Source: Conexibacter woesei DSM 14684 (GTDB lineage: Bacteria; Actinomycetota; Thermoleophilia; Solirubrobacterales; Solirubrobacteraceae). From it: a stretch of 64,000 nucleotides of DNA. The stretch's first letter is position 1. The number at the start of each line of letters is the position of its first letter. The notes beneath the pieces are model-generated. The model worked only from the letters and a program-made list of their open reading frames with translations. It did not search any database and was not told the origin of the DNA. This document shows, one piece after another, positions 7,367-16,416 of this stretch. Where the stretch lies: the NCBI RefSeq assembly GCF_000025265.1, contig NC_013739.1:620001-684000 (forward strand), in the 5' to 3' direction. The position numbers were made by a program, and so were the translations under genes.

Positions 7367-9003
7367 CGCGGACGAGACGCGTCACCGCGGTCGCCGTGGC
7401 CGCGGCCGGCCTGCTCGCGGCGCCCGCCGGCGCCGATGCGGCCGTGTCGTGCGCCTTCGGCTCCGGGGTGCTGGACGTGTCGATCGGCGCCAGCGGAGAC
7501 GTCGTCACCCTGGTGGAAGACAACGGTGCGATCGAGCTGGGCGTCCCCGGCAGCCCCTCGCCCGAGTGCACGGGCGAGAACCCGACGACGACGAACACGA
7601 ATGCGATCACCGTGCACAACGCGCCGGGACTGACCGACAACGTCGTCGCCATCCTCGACGCGAACGAGTACGCCCCCGGGCTCACCGGTGAACCGGGCGA
7701 CGACGAGATCGAGGTCGTCGTGAACCTCAACGACGGGGCTCGCACGGCGCTCGTCGTCGCCGTCAGCGCGCCACCTGGCCGCGTCGTGTGGGGTACGAAC
7801 GGGATCAACCCCAACGCCACCGAGAGCGAAGACCAGCCGGACCGCGACATCGACCACAACGGCACCGTGGCCCTGCTCATCGGGAACGGCAGCGCCGGTC
7901 CGGATTCTCTGAGCGCCCAGGGCGGGCGCGGCACCGGCGGCCCTCTCACCCGCGGGATCACGCTGTTCGGCAGCGACGGGAACGACGCGCTGATCGGCGG
8001 CGACCGCGCCGACGAGCTTCAAGGAAACGATGGCGCCGACGTCGTCGCCGGCTTCGGGGGCGACGACCTGGTCGACGGAGGCGAAGGTCCCAACGGCACC
8101 ATCTCCGGCGGCGACGGGAACGACATCGTCTCGCCCGGCTCGGTCACCGATCCCGTGGACGGTGGAGCCGGCCGGGACCTGCTCTCGTACGCCAACTTCG
8201 CGTCCGGCGTGTCGGTCGGACTGGAGGGCACGGGCGCCGAGAACCTCGACGGGACCAGATTCGACGACGTGCTGCACGGCGACGACGGGCCGAACACGAT
8301 CTTCGGTCTGGAGGGGAACGACCAGATCGACGGCCGCGGCGGGACCGACGACCTCTTCGGGGGCTTCGGCGAGGACACGCTGCAAGCCCGCGACGGCGAA
8401 GCCGACACGGCCGAGTGCGGGCCGGGCGCCGACGACACCGTCACGGCCGACCAGCTCGGGCTCGACCTGCTGTCCGGCTGCGAGACGGTCATCTTCCCGC
8501 GCGCCCCCGACCCCGGAGGCTCCGGTGGAGGGGGCGGCGTCCCCGGCGGAGCGGCCCCCGGAGGTGGCGGCGCCCCCGGAGGTGGCGGCGGTGCTGCCGG
8601 CGGTGCCGGCGAGCCCGCCGTGCCGCCGACGTTCGGCGCCCGGACGCTCGTGACGCTCGCGCTCGCCAACCGCCGGATGCCGGCGACCGGTCCACTCGCC
8701 ATTCGGGTCTCGAACGCAAACGTGTTCGGCGTGAGCGGGATCCTGTCGGGCCAGGCCACGCGGAGGCGCTCGCCGTCACCGCGTGAGCGGCGCACCGGCG
8801 TCGTAGCCAGGCGGTTCACGGTCCTCCCGAACGCGCGCACGACCGTCGAGTTGACACTGCCGAAGGCACTGCGCCGACAGCTCGGGAGAGGACGCACTCT
8901 CTCGCTGCAGATCACCGCGAAGGTCCGGGACCCGGCCGGGAGCGCGCGCACCGTCAAGAAGACGCTCCCCGTCCGCGTCCGCGTGCGCTCCGGCGCACGT
9001 TGA
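7363..9003 (+). CDS. Secreted RTX-type calcium-binding protein
   Basis: A 546-residue exported protein. Residues 1-27 form an Ala-rich signal peptide. Residues about 203-345 carry nonapeptide-like repeats of the hemolysin calcium-binding type ('GSDGNDALIGGDRADEL', 'GNDGADVVAGFGGDDLVDGG', 'GLEGNDQIDGRGGTDDLFGG'), which fold into a beta-roll that binds Ca2+. A glycine-rich linker at about 385-417 leads to a C-terminal beta-rich domain rich in Arg and Val. No catalytic motif is visible; a surface or adhesive role is possible. A 14-bp-arm stem-loop begins 25 bases after the stop. Confidence 0.87.
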   Translation: MTRTRRVTAVAVAAAGLLAAPAGADAAVSCAFGSGVLDVSIGASGDVVTLVEDNGAIELGVPGSPSPECTGENPTTTNTNAITVHNAPGLTDNVVAILDANEYAPGLTGEPGDDEIEVVVNLNDGARTALVVAVSAPPGRVVWGTNGINPNATESEDQPDRDIDHNGTVALLIGNGSAGPDSLSAQGGRGTGGPLTRGITLFGSDGNDALIGGDRADELQGNDGADVVAGFGGDDLVDGGEGPNGTISGGDGNDIVSPGSVTDPVDGGAGRDLLSYANFASGVSVGLEGTGAENLDGTRFDDVLHGDDGPNTIFGLEGNDQIDGRGGTDDLFGGFGEDTLQARDGEADTAECGPGADDTVTADQLGLDLLSGCETVIFPRAPDPGGSGGGGGVPGGAAPGGGGAPGGGGGAAGGAGEPAVPPTFGARTLVTLALANRRMPATGPLAIRVSNANVFGVSGILSGQATRRRSPSPRERRTGVVARRFTVLPNARTTVELTLPKALRRQLGRGRTLSLQITAKVRDPAGSARTVKKTLPVRVRVRSGAR

Positions 9004-9028
9004 CGGCCCGCTTCGAAGCGCTCAAGCC

Positions 9029-9064
9029 ACCAGCGCGGTACCGGTCTGGTACCGCGCTGGTACC
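9029..9064. repeat. Inverted repeat with three GGTACC palindromes at 11-bp spacing
   Basis: Two perfect 14-bp arms (9029-9042 and 9048-9061, arm sequence ACCAGCGCGGTACC) flank a 5-base loop. Within and beyond them the palindrome GGTACC occurs at 9037, 9048 and 9059, exactly 11 bp apart, one helical turn. The last copy ends nine bases before the start codon of the small RHH gene. Ribbon-helix-helix repressors typically bind such phased tandem palindromes. The hairpin is followed by TTTT at 9066-9069, so it could also end transcription of the upstream gene. Confidence 0.65.
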
Positions 9065-9073
9065 GTTTTCCGG

Positions 9074-9211
9074 ATGAGCAAGCAGATCGCCGTTCGGCTT
9101 CCGGATGAGCTGGTCCTCACCCGCGAGCTTGTCCGCCGGATCGGCCTCTTGCTCGACTCTCGAGAACCAGCGCTGACCGACGCGATCCGCGCGGCGTTCG
9201 ATCTCGACTGA
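9074..9211 (+). CDS. Very small CopG/Arc-like ribbon-helix-helix protein
   Basis: A 45-codon frame beginning 'MSKQIAVRLPDELV', a textbook beta-strand opening of a ribbon-helix-helix DNA-binding protein, followed by two short helical stretches ending in 'ALTDAIRAAFDLD'. The middle fits the RHH pattern poorly, so the gene may be a truncated or frame-worn antitoxin. Antitoxins of this fold normally bind palindromes in their own promoter, and phased GGTACC copies lie immediately upstream. No toxin gene follows; the next gene looks foreign. The 45-residue length is near the lower limit for the fold. Confidence 0.5.
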   Translation: MSKQIAVRLPDELVLTRELVRRIGLLLDSREPALTDAIRAAFDLD

Positions 9212-9261
9212 CTGGTTCCAGGACCGGCTGCACCCAGATTTGCTGTGCGTGAGGATGTGTC

Positions 9262-10440
9262 GTGGGCTCACCTGACGTTGTGATCATCGGGGCAGGCGCC
9301 GCCGGGCTGATGTGTGCGCTGACCGCCGCCGAGCGCGGCCGTCGGGTGCTGCTCGTCGACCACTCCAACAAGGCGGGCAAGAAGATCCTCATGTCCGGTG
9401 GCGGTCGCTGCAACTTCACCAACATGTATGCGGACCCGGCGAACTTCGCCTCGATGAACCCGCATTTCTGTAAGTCGGCCTTGGCTCGCTACACCCCGTG
9501 GGACTTCATCGCCTTGGTCGGCAAGCACGGTGTGCCGTACCACGAGAAGAAGCTCGGCCAGCTGTTCTGCGACAACAGGTCCAAGGACATCCTCGAGATG
9601 CTGTTGGAAGAGTGTCGGCAGGCTGGTGTCGAGCTGCGACTGCGCACCTCGGTGCAGCGGGTCGAGAAGACCGCATCCGGATACCTGTTGAGCACCGACA
9701 TGGGGCAGATCACCTCGCCGTCGCTGGTGGTCGCCACCGGCGGTCTGTCGATTCCGACGCTGGGCGCCACCGGCTTCGGCTACGAGATCGCCCGCCAGTT
9801 CGGCCACAACGTTCTGTCCACCCGCGCCGGTCTGGTGCCGTTCACCATCTCCGGCCCGCTCAAGGAGTTGTGCGTCGAGCTGTCCGGCACGTCGGTGGAC
9901 TGCGTCGTCAGCTGCAACGGCGAGAGCTTCCGCGAGAACATCCTGTTCACCCACCGCGGCCTCAGCGGCCCGGCGATCCTCCAGATCTCCTCGTTCTGGC
10001 ATCCCGGCGACGCCATGGAGATCAACCTGCTGCCCGACCGCGACGCGCTGGAGTGGCTGCAAGCCCAGCAGGCCGCACGCCCGAACAGCGAGCTGAAGAC
10101 CGTTCTGGCCGAGGTCTTCACCAAGAAGATGGCGGCCCTTCTGACCGATCGCTGGTTCACTTCCCAGCCGATGAAGCAGTACGCCCCGGCCGGACTGCGC
10201 GACATCGCCGACAAGCTCGGCGCCTGGCAGGTGGTGCCGGCAGGCACCGAGGGCTACCGGACGGCCGAGGTCACCCTCGGCGGCGTCGACACGCGCGAAG
10301 TGTCGTCCAAGACCATGCAATCGCTGAAGAGCCCGGGTCTCTACTTCATCGGCGAGGTGCTGGACGTCAACGGCCACTTGGGCGGTTTCAACTTCCAATG
10401 GGCTTGGGCCTCGGGCCACGCGGCGGCGCAGTTCGTATGA
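9262..10440 (+). CDS. FAD-dependent oxidoreductase, HI0933/YhiN family, likely acquired
   Basis: A 392-residue flavoprotein. The dinucleotide-binding motif is 'VVIIGAGAAGLMCAL' at about residues 6-20, followed by the family signature 'GKKILMSGGGRCNFTN'. The C-terminal FAD loop reads 'GLYFIGEVLDVNGHLGGFNFQWAW'. HI0933 proteins are conserved but biochemically undefined. Wording such as 'LGQLFCDNRSKDILEMLLEECRQAG' and 'GTEGYRTAEVTLGGVDTREVSSKTM' is, from memory, very like Pseudomonas YhiN. Its base and codon use (more TTG, AAG, CAT, TGT) differ from both neighbours. I infer horizontal transfer from a gammaproteobacterium. GTG start at 9262. Confidence 0.9.
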   Translation: MGSPDVVIIGAGAAGLMCALTAAERGRRVLLVDHSNKAGKKILMSGGGRCNFTNMYADPANFASMNPHFCKSALARYTPWDFIALVGKHGVPYHEKKLGQLFCDNRSKDILEMLLEECRQAGVELRLRTSVQRVEKTASGYLLSTDMGQITSPSLVVATGGLSIPTLGATGFGYEIARQFGHNVLSTRAGLVPFTISGPLKELCVELSGTSVDCVVSCNGESFRENILFTHRGLSGPAILQISSFWHPGDAMEINLLPDRDALEWLQAQQAARPNSELKTVLAEVFTKKMAALLTDRWFTSQPMKQYAPAGLRDIADKLGAWQVVPAGTEGYRTAEVTLGGVDTREVSSKTMQSLKSPGLYFIGEVLDVNGHLGGFNFQWAWASGHAAAQFV

Positions 10441-10501
10441 GATCTCTCACTGTGCTGCTGGGGATCCGCGGGAGCGTCGCGCGACCGGTGCCGCGCCGGC
10501 C

Positions 10502-12097
10502 TCAGCCGCCGCCGAGCACGCGGGTGAGGCGGGCGGTGCCGCGGCTGCCATCGGCCGTCTCGACCGCCAGCGCGAAGGTCACGCGGGCGCGGCGCGGGAG
10601 CGTCCGCCCGCGTGGGAGCCGGACCGTGACGCGTGCGCTCCCGCTGCCGACCGAGACCGGCACGCTCGCGAGCGTGCGCCCGCCGGCCTGGAGGTGCAGC
10701 GTGCCGCGGCAGCGGCGCGAGCAGCGGGCGGTCAGCCGCACCCCGCGGCGGAGCGCGGCGACGGTGGTCGTGCGCGGGCCGGTGAGCGCCGCGGCGAGCG
10801 GCTCCAGCTCCGGCGCTTCGGGCGTACCGCCGGGGCCCTGCGGGTTCGGCGGACCGCTGCCGGGCGGCGGCTGCTGTGCGGGCGGCTGCTGCTGTTCGGG
10901 TGGTGGCGGTTGCTGTCTGGGCGGCTGCTGCGGCTCCGGCTCCGGCTCCGCGATGACCGTGCGGAGGAGCGTCGAGAGGTTGCCGGCGGCGTCGGTCGCG
11001 GTGGCCTCGAAGCGGTGGGTGCCGGCTGCCAGCGTGCGCTCGAAGCGCTCACCGCACGGGGCCGGCGGCGCGTCGTTCCAGCGGCAGGCGAGCGTCAGCG
11101 GCGAGCCGTCGACGGCCGCGGCGGTGTAGACGACGGTGCCGGCGCGCACGCGAGCGCCGTCGGCAGGGCCGTCGAGCGTCAGCGCCGGTGCGGTCGCGTC
11201 GACCGTCCAGGCGCGCCGGACCGACGTCGTGTTGTCGGCCAGGTCGGTTGCGGCGATCGTCACCTCGTGGTCGCCGTCGGGCAGGCCGGCGACCTCCAGC
11301 CGCTCGCCGCAGGCGACCGGCTCGGCGTCGAGTGTGCAGGCGGTCGTGCCGGGGTTCCGGTCGGCGACGGCGATCGCGAAGCTCTCCGCGCGCCGGCCGG
11401 ACAGCTCGCCCTCGGCCGGCCCGCCCGTCAGCGTCACGAGCGGCCAGGCGTTGTCGAACGTCAGCGGCTGTCTGTACGTGCCGATGTTGCCGGCCTCGTC
11501 GGTCGCGACGACGGTCACCTCGTAGGCGCCGTCGGAGTATGCCGGCACCGTGAACCAGTCGGTGCACGGCGCGGGTGGGATTGACGGGGGCACGGGTGTC
11601 GCGAGGCCGAAGCTGCAGGTCGTGCGCGCTCCCCACTCGACGTCCCAGGAGACCGTGATCGGCGCCTCGCCGGGACGCCGGTACGTCCTGAACGGATCGA
11701 AGGCGAGCCAGGGCGGGGCGCTGTCGACCATGATCGGGCGGTACGGGGCGACGGCGATCAGCTGGTCGCCGTCGTACAGGCGCGCGTGCACCTCGTAGCC
11801 GCCGTCCGCGAGGCCGGCGACTGGCAGCTCGAACGCGAACCAGCCGTCGGCGCCGGGTTGATCGACCGTCACCGACGGCCCGCCCGCCGTCGCGACCGAG
11901 ACGACGACGCGCGACGGCGTCCCCTCGCCTGCCGTCGCGCGCACCGCGCCGGTCAGCGGGCGGGCCGGCGAGACGAGCTTCTCCTCCCCTTCGTCCCAGT
12001 CGCGGTACTGCGCCGCGGTCGCCGTGCCGGCCAGCGCGAACGCCGCCGTGACCGTCGCCACGGCCGCGATCGTCGCGGTCCTCCACCGTCGGCCCAT
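10502..12097 (-). CDS. Secreted multidomain Ig-like protein with Pro/Gln-rich linker
   Basis: A 531-residue exported protein. Residues 1-29 are a signal peptide ending in ATATAA. About four beta-sandwich (Ig-like/cadherin-like) repeats follow, each ending in phrases such as 'DGAYEVTVVATDEAGNIGTY', 'DGDHEVTIAATDLADNTTSV' and 'AGTHRFEATATDAAGNLSTL', and each with a Cys pair. A Pro/Gln-rich linker at about 388-425 precedes a C-terminal domain that includes 'TARCSRRCRGTLHL'. No enzyme motif is seen; an extracellular structural or adhesive role is likely. GGAGG precedes the ATG at 12097. The gene converges with the flavoprotein. Confidence 0.85.
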   Translation of the reverse strand: MGRRWRTATIAAVATVTAAFALAGTATAAQYRDWDEGEEKLVSPARPLTGAVRATAGEGTPSRVVVSVATAGGPSVTVDQPGADGWFAFELPVAGLADGGYEVHARLYDGDQLIAVAPYRPIMVDSAPPWLAFDPFRTYRRPGEAPITVSWDVEWGARTTCSFGLATPVPPSIPPAPCTDWFTVPAYSDGAYEVTVVATDEAGNIGTYRQPLTFDNAWPLVTLTGGPAEGELSGRRAESFAIAVADRNPGTTACTLDAEPVACGERLEVAGLPDGDHEVTIAATDLADNTTSVRRAWTVDATAPALTLDGPADGARVRAGTVVYTAAAVDGSPLTLACRWNDAPPAPCGERFERTLAAGTHRFEATATDAAGNLSTLLRTVIAEPEPEPQQPPRQQPPPPEQQQPPAQQPPPGSGPPNPQGPGGTPEAPELEPLAAALTGPRTTTVAALRRGVRLTARCSRRCRGTLHLQAGGRTLASVPVSVGSGSARVTVRLPRGRTLPRRARVTFALAVETADGSRGTARLTRVLGGG

Positions 12098-12304
12098 CGT
12101 TGCCTCCTTGCCGGGTCAGCGTCCGCACCGCACGCTCCGTCGCGCGGCTTTCGTCCCGGGAATCGGCCGCGAGCGGCGCCCGGCGCTCCCCCGAACGGCT
12201 CGTCGCCGTCCGACCTTGGTCGCGGCGTCGCCTTCGTCGCGGCGTTCCGTCGATCATCGGCCGCGAGCGCGCGTCTCAACGCCGGGGCGTCGTCGATGTC
12301 CCGG

Positions 12305-15300
12305 TCATGGCGATGGATCCCGCGACCGCAGGCCGACACTGTCGCCACGCACGCGCGCGAGGGCTTCGAGCTCGCGCTGGATCAGGGGTTGGAAGACCTG
12401 TGCGCCGCTCACGCGCGCGACCTGTGCGGCGCGGGCGAGAACCGTCTCGATCCGCTCGCCGGCCGCCGCGCCCTGGGTGGCGAGCAGGACGTGCGCGAGC
12501 GTGATCGGCGCCGACAGCGCGCAGGTACCCAGGCCTCGGGAGTTCATGATGTCCACCGCCTCCAGGGCAGCCGCGAGCGCCTCGTCGGGCGCACCGAGCC
12601 CGAGCCGGGACCGCGCGATCGTCGCGAGCAGCAGCGGCTCGTGGTAGAGGCCGATCCCGTGCTCCCGGATCGTCGCGAGGTCGGACTCCGCGCGCGCGAG
12701 CGCATCGGCGACGCGTCCCGCGGCCGCGTCGGCCACGGCAACGGGCACGGAGCATGCGATGGTGTGGGTCGTGTCGCCCGCCGGCTCGGCGATCGCGAGG
12801 CCCAGCGCAGCGCTGCGAAGCGCCGCCGCGATCTGCCCGACGGTCGCTTCGAGCAGCGCACGGTTCGCATGGCAAGCCGACTCCGTCTGGGGGTCGTCGT
12901 GCTCGCGCGTCAGCTCGGTCCCACGGTCGAAGTCGCGGCGGGCCTGCTCGAGCTCGCCCATGTACCCGACGACCTGCCCGCGACTCTGCCAGGCGTGCCC
13001 GAGCGGGCACACGAAGCTGATGCCGGAGCCCGTCGCCGGGTCGTCGCCCGCCAGCGTGAGCGCGTGGTCGAGTGTTTCCACCGCTTCGGTCAACGAGCCT
13101 GCCACCCAGCTTGCGTACGCGACGCCCATGGACGCGGTCAGCGCACGCCCGGGATCGCCGGCCGCGACCGCTGCTTGGCTGGCTGTCCGGAACCGGACGA
13201 GGCTCGCTCGCTCGCGGCCGCTGTGCATGAGCGACCCGGCGTAGTAGAGATCCCCACGAAATCGCTCGATGTCCGCGTGCGCCTCGGCGTGGATCGCCGC
13301 GGCCTCCTCGGGAGCGATCCCAAGTCGCCAGGACAGGCTGAGGATGCCGACGCCGGCCTTGGTGGTCAGCGCGTCGCGCTCGGGCGAGGCGTCGAGGTCG
13401 TCGGCGAGCGCGCGGACGCGACGCCAGTGACGCATGCAGTCGGCGGGGGACGGTCCCTCCGCCCAGGCCGCGGCGCGCGCGTGCCATTCGGCGGCCCTGA
13501 GCTTGTCGCCGGCCGCCTCGCAGTGGTGGGCGACGAGGGCCGCGCGCTCGTCCAGGCCGTCGGGGTACGCGCGCTCGATCGCGGCGGCGACGGCGCGGTG
13601 CGCGTGCGCCCGCCTTTCGGAGAGCTGGGAGGCGTAGGCGACCTCCTGCGTCAGCGGATGCTTGAAGACGTACTCCTCGCGACCGCGCAGCCCGCGCGGG
13701 ATGACCCACTGGGCGCTCGCGAGCACCCCGACCGCTTCCGCCAGCTCGCTCTCGCTGAGCTCGGAGACCGCGCCCAACAGCGCCCCGGGGATCTCGATCC
13801 CGATCACCGACATCGTCTGCACGAGCGCCTTCTCGCGCGCGGGCAGCCGATCGATGCGCGCCGCGAGCCCCGCCTGCACCGTCGGCGGCAGGACGAGGCC
13901 CTCGAGCTCCGCCGCGAGCTCGTAGGTCCCCCGCGCGCCGGTGAGATGGCCGTTCTCGGCGAGCGCCTGGACGACCTCCTCGATGAAGAACGGGTTGCCG
14001 CCCGTGCGAGCGTCGATCAGCCCCGCCAGCCCGTCGAGCGAGCGGTCGCGTCCGAGCAGCTCGGTGAGCAGGCTGCCCGTGGCGTCGGCGTCGAGCGGCC
14101 CGAGCTCGATCTGGGCGTGCGGGCCGTCCACCAGCATCACGGTCTCGTGCTCGGGCCGGTAGGTCGTGACGAGCAGCGTGCGGGAGCCGACGACCGCCTC
14201 GGCGAGCTGCTCGAGGAACGCGGCGCTGGCGTCGTCGAGCCAATGGAGGTCCTCGACCACGAGCACCGCCGCCTCCGAGCGAGCACGCGACGCGACCATC
14301 CGCGTCACCACCGTCAGGAGCTGATGCTGGCGAACCTCCGGATCGAGCGATGCGGCCGGACGGTCGGGGTCCGCGACGCCGAGGAACTCGAACAGCAACG
14401 GCAGGTCGGATGCGAATGCCGGGTCTAGACGCAGCATCGTCGTCTCGATCCGCACGCGGGCGGCCTCCGGCGGGTCGTCCTCGGCCACGCCGAACGAGTC
14501 GCGCAGCAGCGCCAGCACCGGCAGCAGTGGGACGTAGCGCCCGTGCGCTACGCCATGCGTCACGCTGACCGTCAGCCCCCGAGCGACGCAGCCCGCGACG
14601 AACTCGTGCACCAGGCGGCTCTTGCCGACGCCCGCGTCGCCGACGATCCCGATCGCCCGCCCGTCGCCGGCGAGCGCGTGCTCGAGCGCCATCTCCAGCG
14701 CGGCGCCCTCGGCGTCGCGGCCGATGAACGGCGACAGGCCGCGCGTGGCCGCCATCGCGTCCAGGCGCGTCTGCGCCGCGCCCCGCCCGATCAGCTCCAG
14801 CACGCGCTGGCGTCCCTCCGCGCCCTTGACCACGAACTCGCCGAGCTCGCGCAGGGCGAACTCGCCGTCGACGAGCGCAGCGGTCGATGCGCTGATCGCC
14901 GCGGACCCGACGGGGGCCAGCGACTCGATCCGCTTGCCGAGCGCGGTCGTGTTCCCGATCGGGACGAAGTCCATGTGGACGTCGTCCCCGATCGCGCCGA
15001 CGACGACCTCGCCGGAGTTCAGCCCGCAGCGGATCGCGAACTCGACCCCGTCGGCCTGCGCGACGTCCGCAGCCAGCTCGGCCACCTCGCTCTGGAGCTG
15101 GAGAACCGCCAGGCACGCGCGCCGCGCGTGGTCCTCGTGCGCGAGCGGTGCCCCGAAGACCGCCATCAAGCCGTCGCCGGTGAACTGGTTGACCGTCCCC
15201 TCGAAGGCATGGACGGCGCGCGCGGCGATCGCCAGGAAGCGGTCGAGGATCAGCCCCCAGCGCTCGCCGTCGAGGAGGTCGGTCAGCTGCATCGAGCCGA

Positions 15301-15496
15301 CGATGTCGGCGTACATCACCGTGACCTGCTTGCGCTCACCCTCGATCGCCGTGCGCTCGTCGAGGATCTTCGCCTCGAGCGTGCGCGGCGCCCGCAGCGG
15401 AGCGGCGGTCGCCGTCAGCGCCGTCCCACAGCGCTCGCAGAAGCGCGCGCGATCCGTCGCGCGGTGCCCGCAGTCGGCGCAGTGTCTCGATCCCAA
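12305..15496 (-). CDS. Class III nucleotide cyclase-AAA ATPase-TPR regulator with zinc ribbon
   Basis: A 1063-residue cytoplasmic protein. Residues 6-23 are a zinc ribbon (CADCG...FCERCG). Residues about 55-235 are a class III adenylate/guanylate cyclase domain with metal aspartates D63 (YADIVGS) and D108 (TGDGLMAVFG) and transition-state N182/R189 (GNTTALGKRI), so it looks active. The STAND-type ATPase follows with Walker A 'VGDAGVGKS' at 285-293 and Walker B-like 'AVLVVEDLHWLDD'. The last 500 residues are TPR-like helices. The TTG start at 15496 has GGGAG six bases upstream and an in-frame stop just before it. It lies next to a Crp-type regulator on the same strand. Confidence 0.92.
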   Translation of the reverse strand: MGSRHCADCGHRATDRARFCERCGTALTATAAPLRAPRTLEAKILDERTAIEGERKQVTVMYADIVGSMQLTDLLDGERWGLILDRFLAIAARAVHAFEGTVNQFTGDGLMAVFGAPLAHEDHARRACLAVLQLQSEVAELAADVAQADGVEFAIRCGLNSGEVVVGAIGDDVHMDFVPIGNTTALGKRIESLAPVGSAAISASTAALVDGEFALRELGEFVVKGAEGRQRVLELIGRGAAQTRLDAMAATRGLSPFIGRDAEGAALEMALEHALAGDGRAIGIVGDAGVGKSRLVHEFVAGCVARGLTVSVTHGVAHGRYVPLLPVLALLRDSFGVAEDDPPEAARVRIETTMLRLDPAFASDLPLLFEFLGVADPDRPAASLDPEVRQHQLLTVVTRMVASRARSEAAVLVVEDLHWLDDASAAFLEQLAEAVVGSRTLLVTTYRPEHETVMLVDGPHAQIELGPLDADATGSLLTELLGRDRSLDGLAGLIDARTGGNPFFIEEVVQALAENGHLTGARGTYELAAELEGLVLPPTVQAGLAARIDRLPAREKALVQTMSVIGIEIPGALLGAVSELSESELAEAVGVLASAQWVIPRGLRGREEYVFKHPLTQEVAYASQLSERRAHAHRAVAAAIERAYPDGLDERAALVAHHCEAAGDKLRAAEWHARAAAWAEGPSPADCMRHWRRVRALADDLDASPERDALTTKAGVGILSLSWRLGIAPEEAAAIHAEAHADIERFRGDLYYAGSLMHSGRERASLVRFRTASQAAVAAGDPGRALTASMGVAYASWVAGSLTEAVETLDHALTLAGDDPATGSGISFVCPLGHAWQSRGQVVGYMGELEQARRDFDRGTELTREHDDPQTESACHANRALLEATVGQIAAALRSAALGLAIAEPAGDTTHTIACSVPVAVADAAAGRVADALARAESDLATIREHGIGLYHEPLLLATIARSRLGLGAPDEALAAALEAVDIMNSRGLGTCALSAPITLAHVLLATQGAAAGERIETVLARAAQVARVSGAQVFQPLIQRELEALARVRGDSVGLRSRDPSP

Positions 15497-15556
15497 GCTC
15501 GGCTCCCGGCCGCGAGGCTACGGATCGTCAGGGGTCCTGTCATCCCTGGTCTTTCG

Positions 15557-16234
15557 TCACGCGGCGCGCTGCGTCAGCGCGCTGAGGTCGAGCACGGTGA
15601 TCCGTCGGCGCTCGGTCGCGATCCAGCCCAGCTCGCGCAACGTCCGCAGCGCGTTGGCGACGCCGGCCCGTGAGGACGCCGTCCAGCTGCCGAGGTCGTC
15701 CTGCGTGAGAGGGAGCCCGATCTCGATGCCGGCGTCTGTGCGATCGCCATAGCGCTCGCACAGCTCGACAAGCCGCGCGGCGACGCGGCCGATGGTGTCG
15801 AGATCGCCGAACTGCTGGCGCGCGCGGTTGGCATCGCGAAACCGCCGGCCGATCACGTCGATCAGCGTCAGCGCCGCGGTCGGCGTCCGCTCGAGGAACG
15901 CGCGGAACTCCGACGCGGCCAGCGCCTCGGCCTGGACCGGCTCGATCGCCGTGACGTCGCTCGAGCGCGGCTCGGCGTGCATGAACGTCAGCTCGCCCAG
16001 CACGTCGCCCGGTCCCCGGAAGCTGAGCACCAGCTCGCGCCCGCGGGCGTCGCTGGTGCTCGCCTTCACGTGCCCGTCGAGCAGCACCAGGACCCGATCG
16101 CCCGGCTCGCCCTGGTGCATGAGTCGCTCGCCGCGCGCGAAGCGGCGCCGTCCGCCGAGTGTCAGCAGCGCCTCCCGGTCGCGGGCGGACAGCAGCGCCA
16201 GGAACGTGCCCGGCTCTGCCCGTTCGGCGACCAC
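15557..16234 (-). CDS. Crp/Fnr-family cyclic-nucleotide-responsive regulator
   Basis: A 225-residue regulator. The N-terminal cyclic-nucleotide-binding barrel holds 'GDVLGELTFMHAEPRSSDV', which aligns with the phosphate-binding cassette of CRP (GE...RSS). The C-terminal winged helix contains 'LTQDDLGSWTASSRAGVANA', the recognition-helix region. No Fnr-type cysteine cluster is seen. It is transcribed in the same direction as, and just upstream of, a class III cyclase gene, so it could read that enzyme's product; that link is inference. GTG start at 16234, nine bases after the zinc-ribbon microprotein gene. Confidence 0.93.
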   Translation of the reverse strand: MVAERAEPGTFLALLSARDREALLTLGGRRRFARGERLMHQGEPGDRVLVLLDGHVKASTSDARGRELVLSFRGPGDVLGELTFMHAEPRSSDVTAIEPVQAEALAASEFRAFLERTPTAALTLIDVIGRRFRDANRARQQFGDLDTIGRVAARLVELCERYGDRTDAGIEIGLPLTQDDLGSWTASSRAGVANALRTLRELGWIATERRRITVLDLSALTQRAA

Positions 16235-16243
16235 GCCCCGATG

Positions 16244-16378
16244 CTAACCCTTCTCGTCCGGCTTCGGCGGGTGCGGAGCGGCAGGCGAAGGAGGCGGAAG
16301 GCGCGCCCCGCAGCGCCGGCAGAAGCGCGCGTCCGCCGACGGCACCTGGCCACAGACCGGACAAGGGAAGGCGCTCAT
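16244..16378 (-). CDS. 44-residue zinc-ribbon microprotein
   Basis: A small frame opening 'MSAFPCPVCGQVPSADARFC' and continuing 'RRCGARLPPPSPAAPHPPK', ending TAG. Four cysteines in two CxxCG knuckles make a zinc ribbon, followed by a Pro-rich tail. The ribbon resembles the N-terminus of the nearby cyclase (CADCG...RARFCERCG), so it may be a stand-alone copy of that domain. It ends nine bases before the Crp gene and is probably the first gene of that unit. There is no clear Shine-Dalgarno; TAGCCT lies nine bases upstream of the ATG, so leaderless translation is possible. Confidence 0.65.
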   Translation of the reverse strand: MSAFPCPVCGQVPSADARFCRRCGARLPPPSPAAPHPPKPDEKG

Positions 16379-16416
16379 GTGACGGGCAGGCTAGCCCCGC
16401 GGCGCGGCGGTGAACC

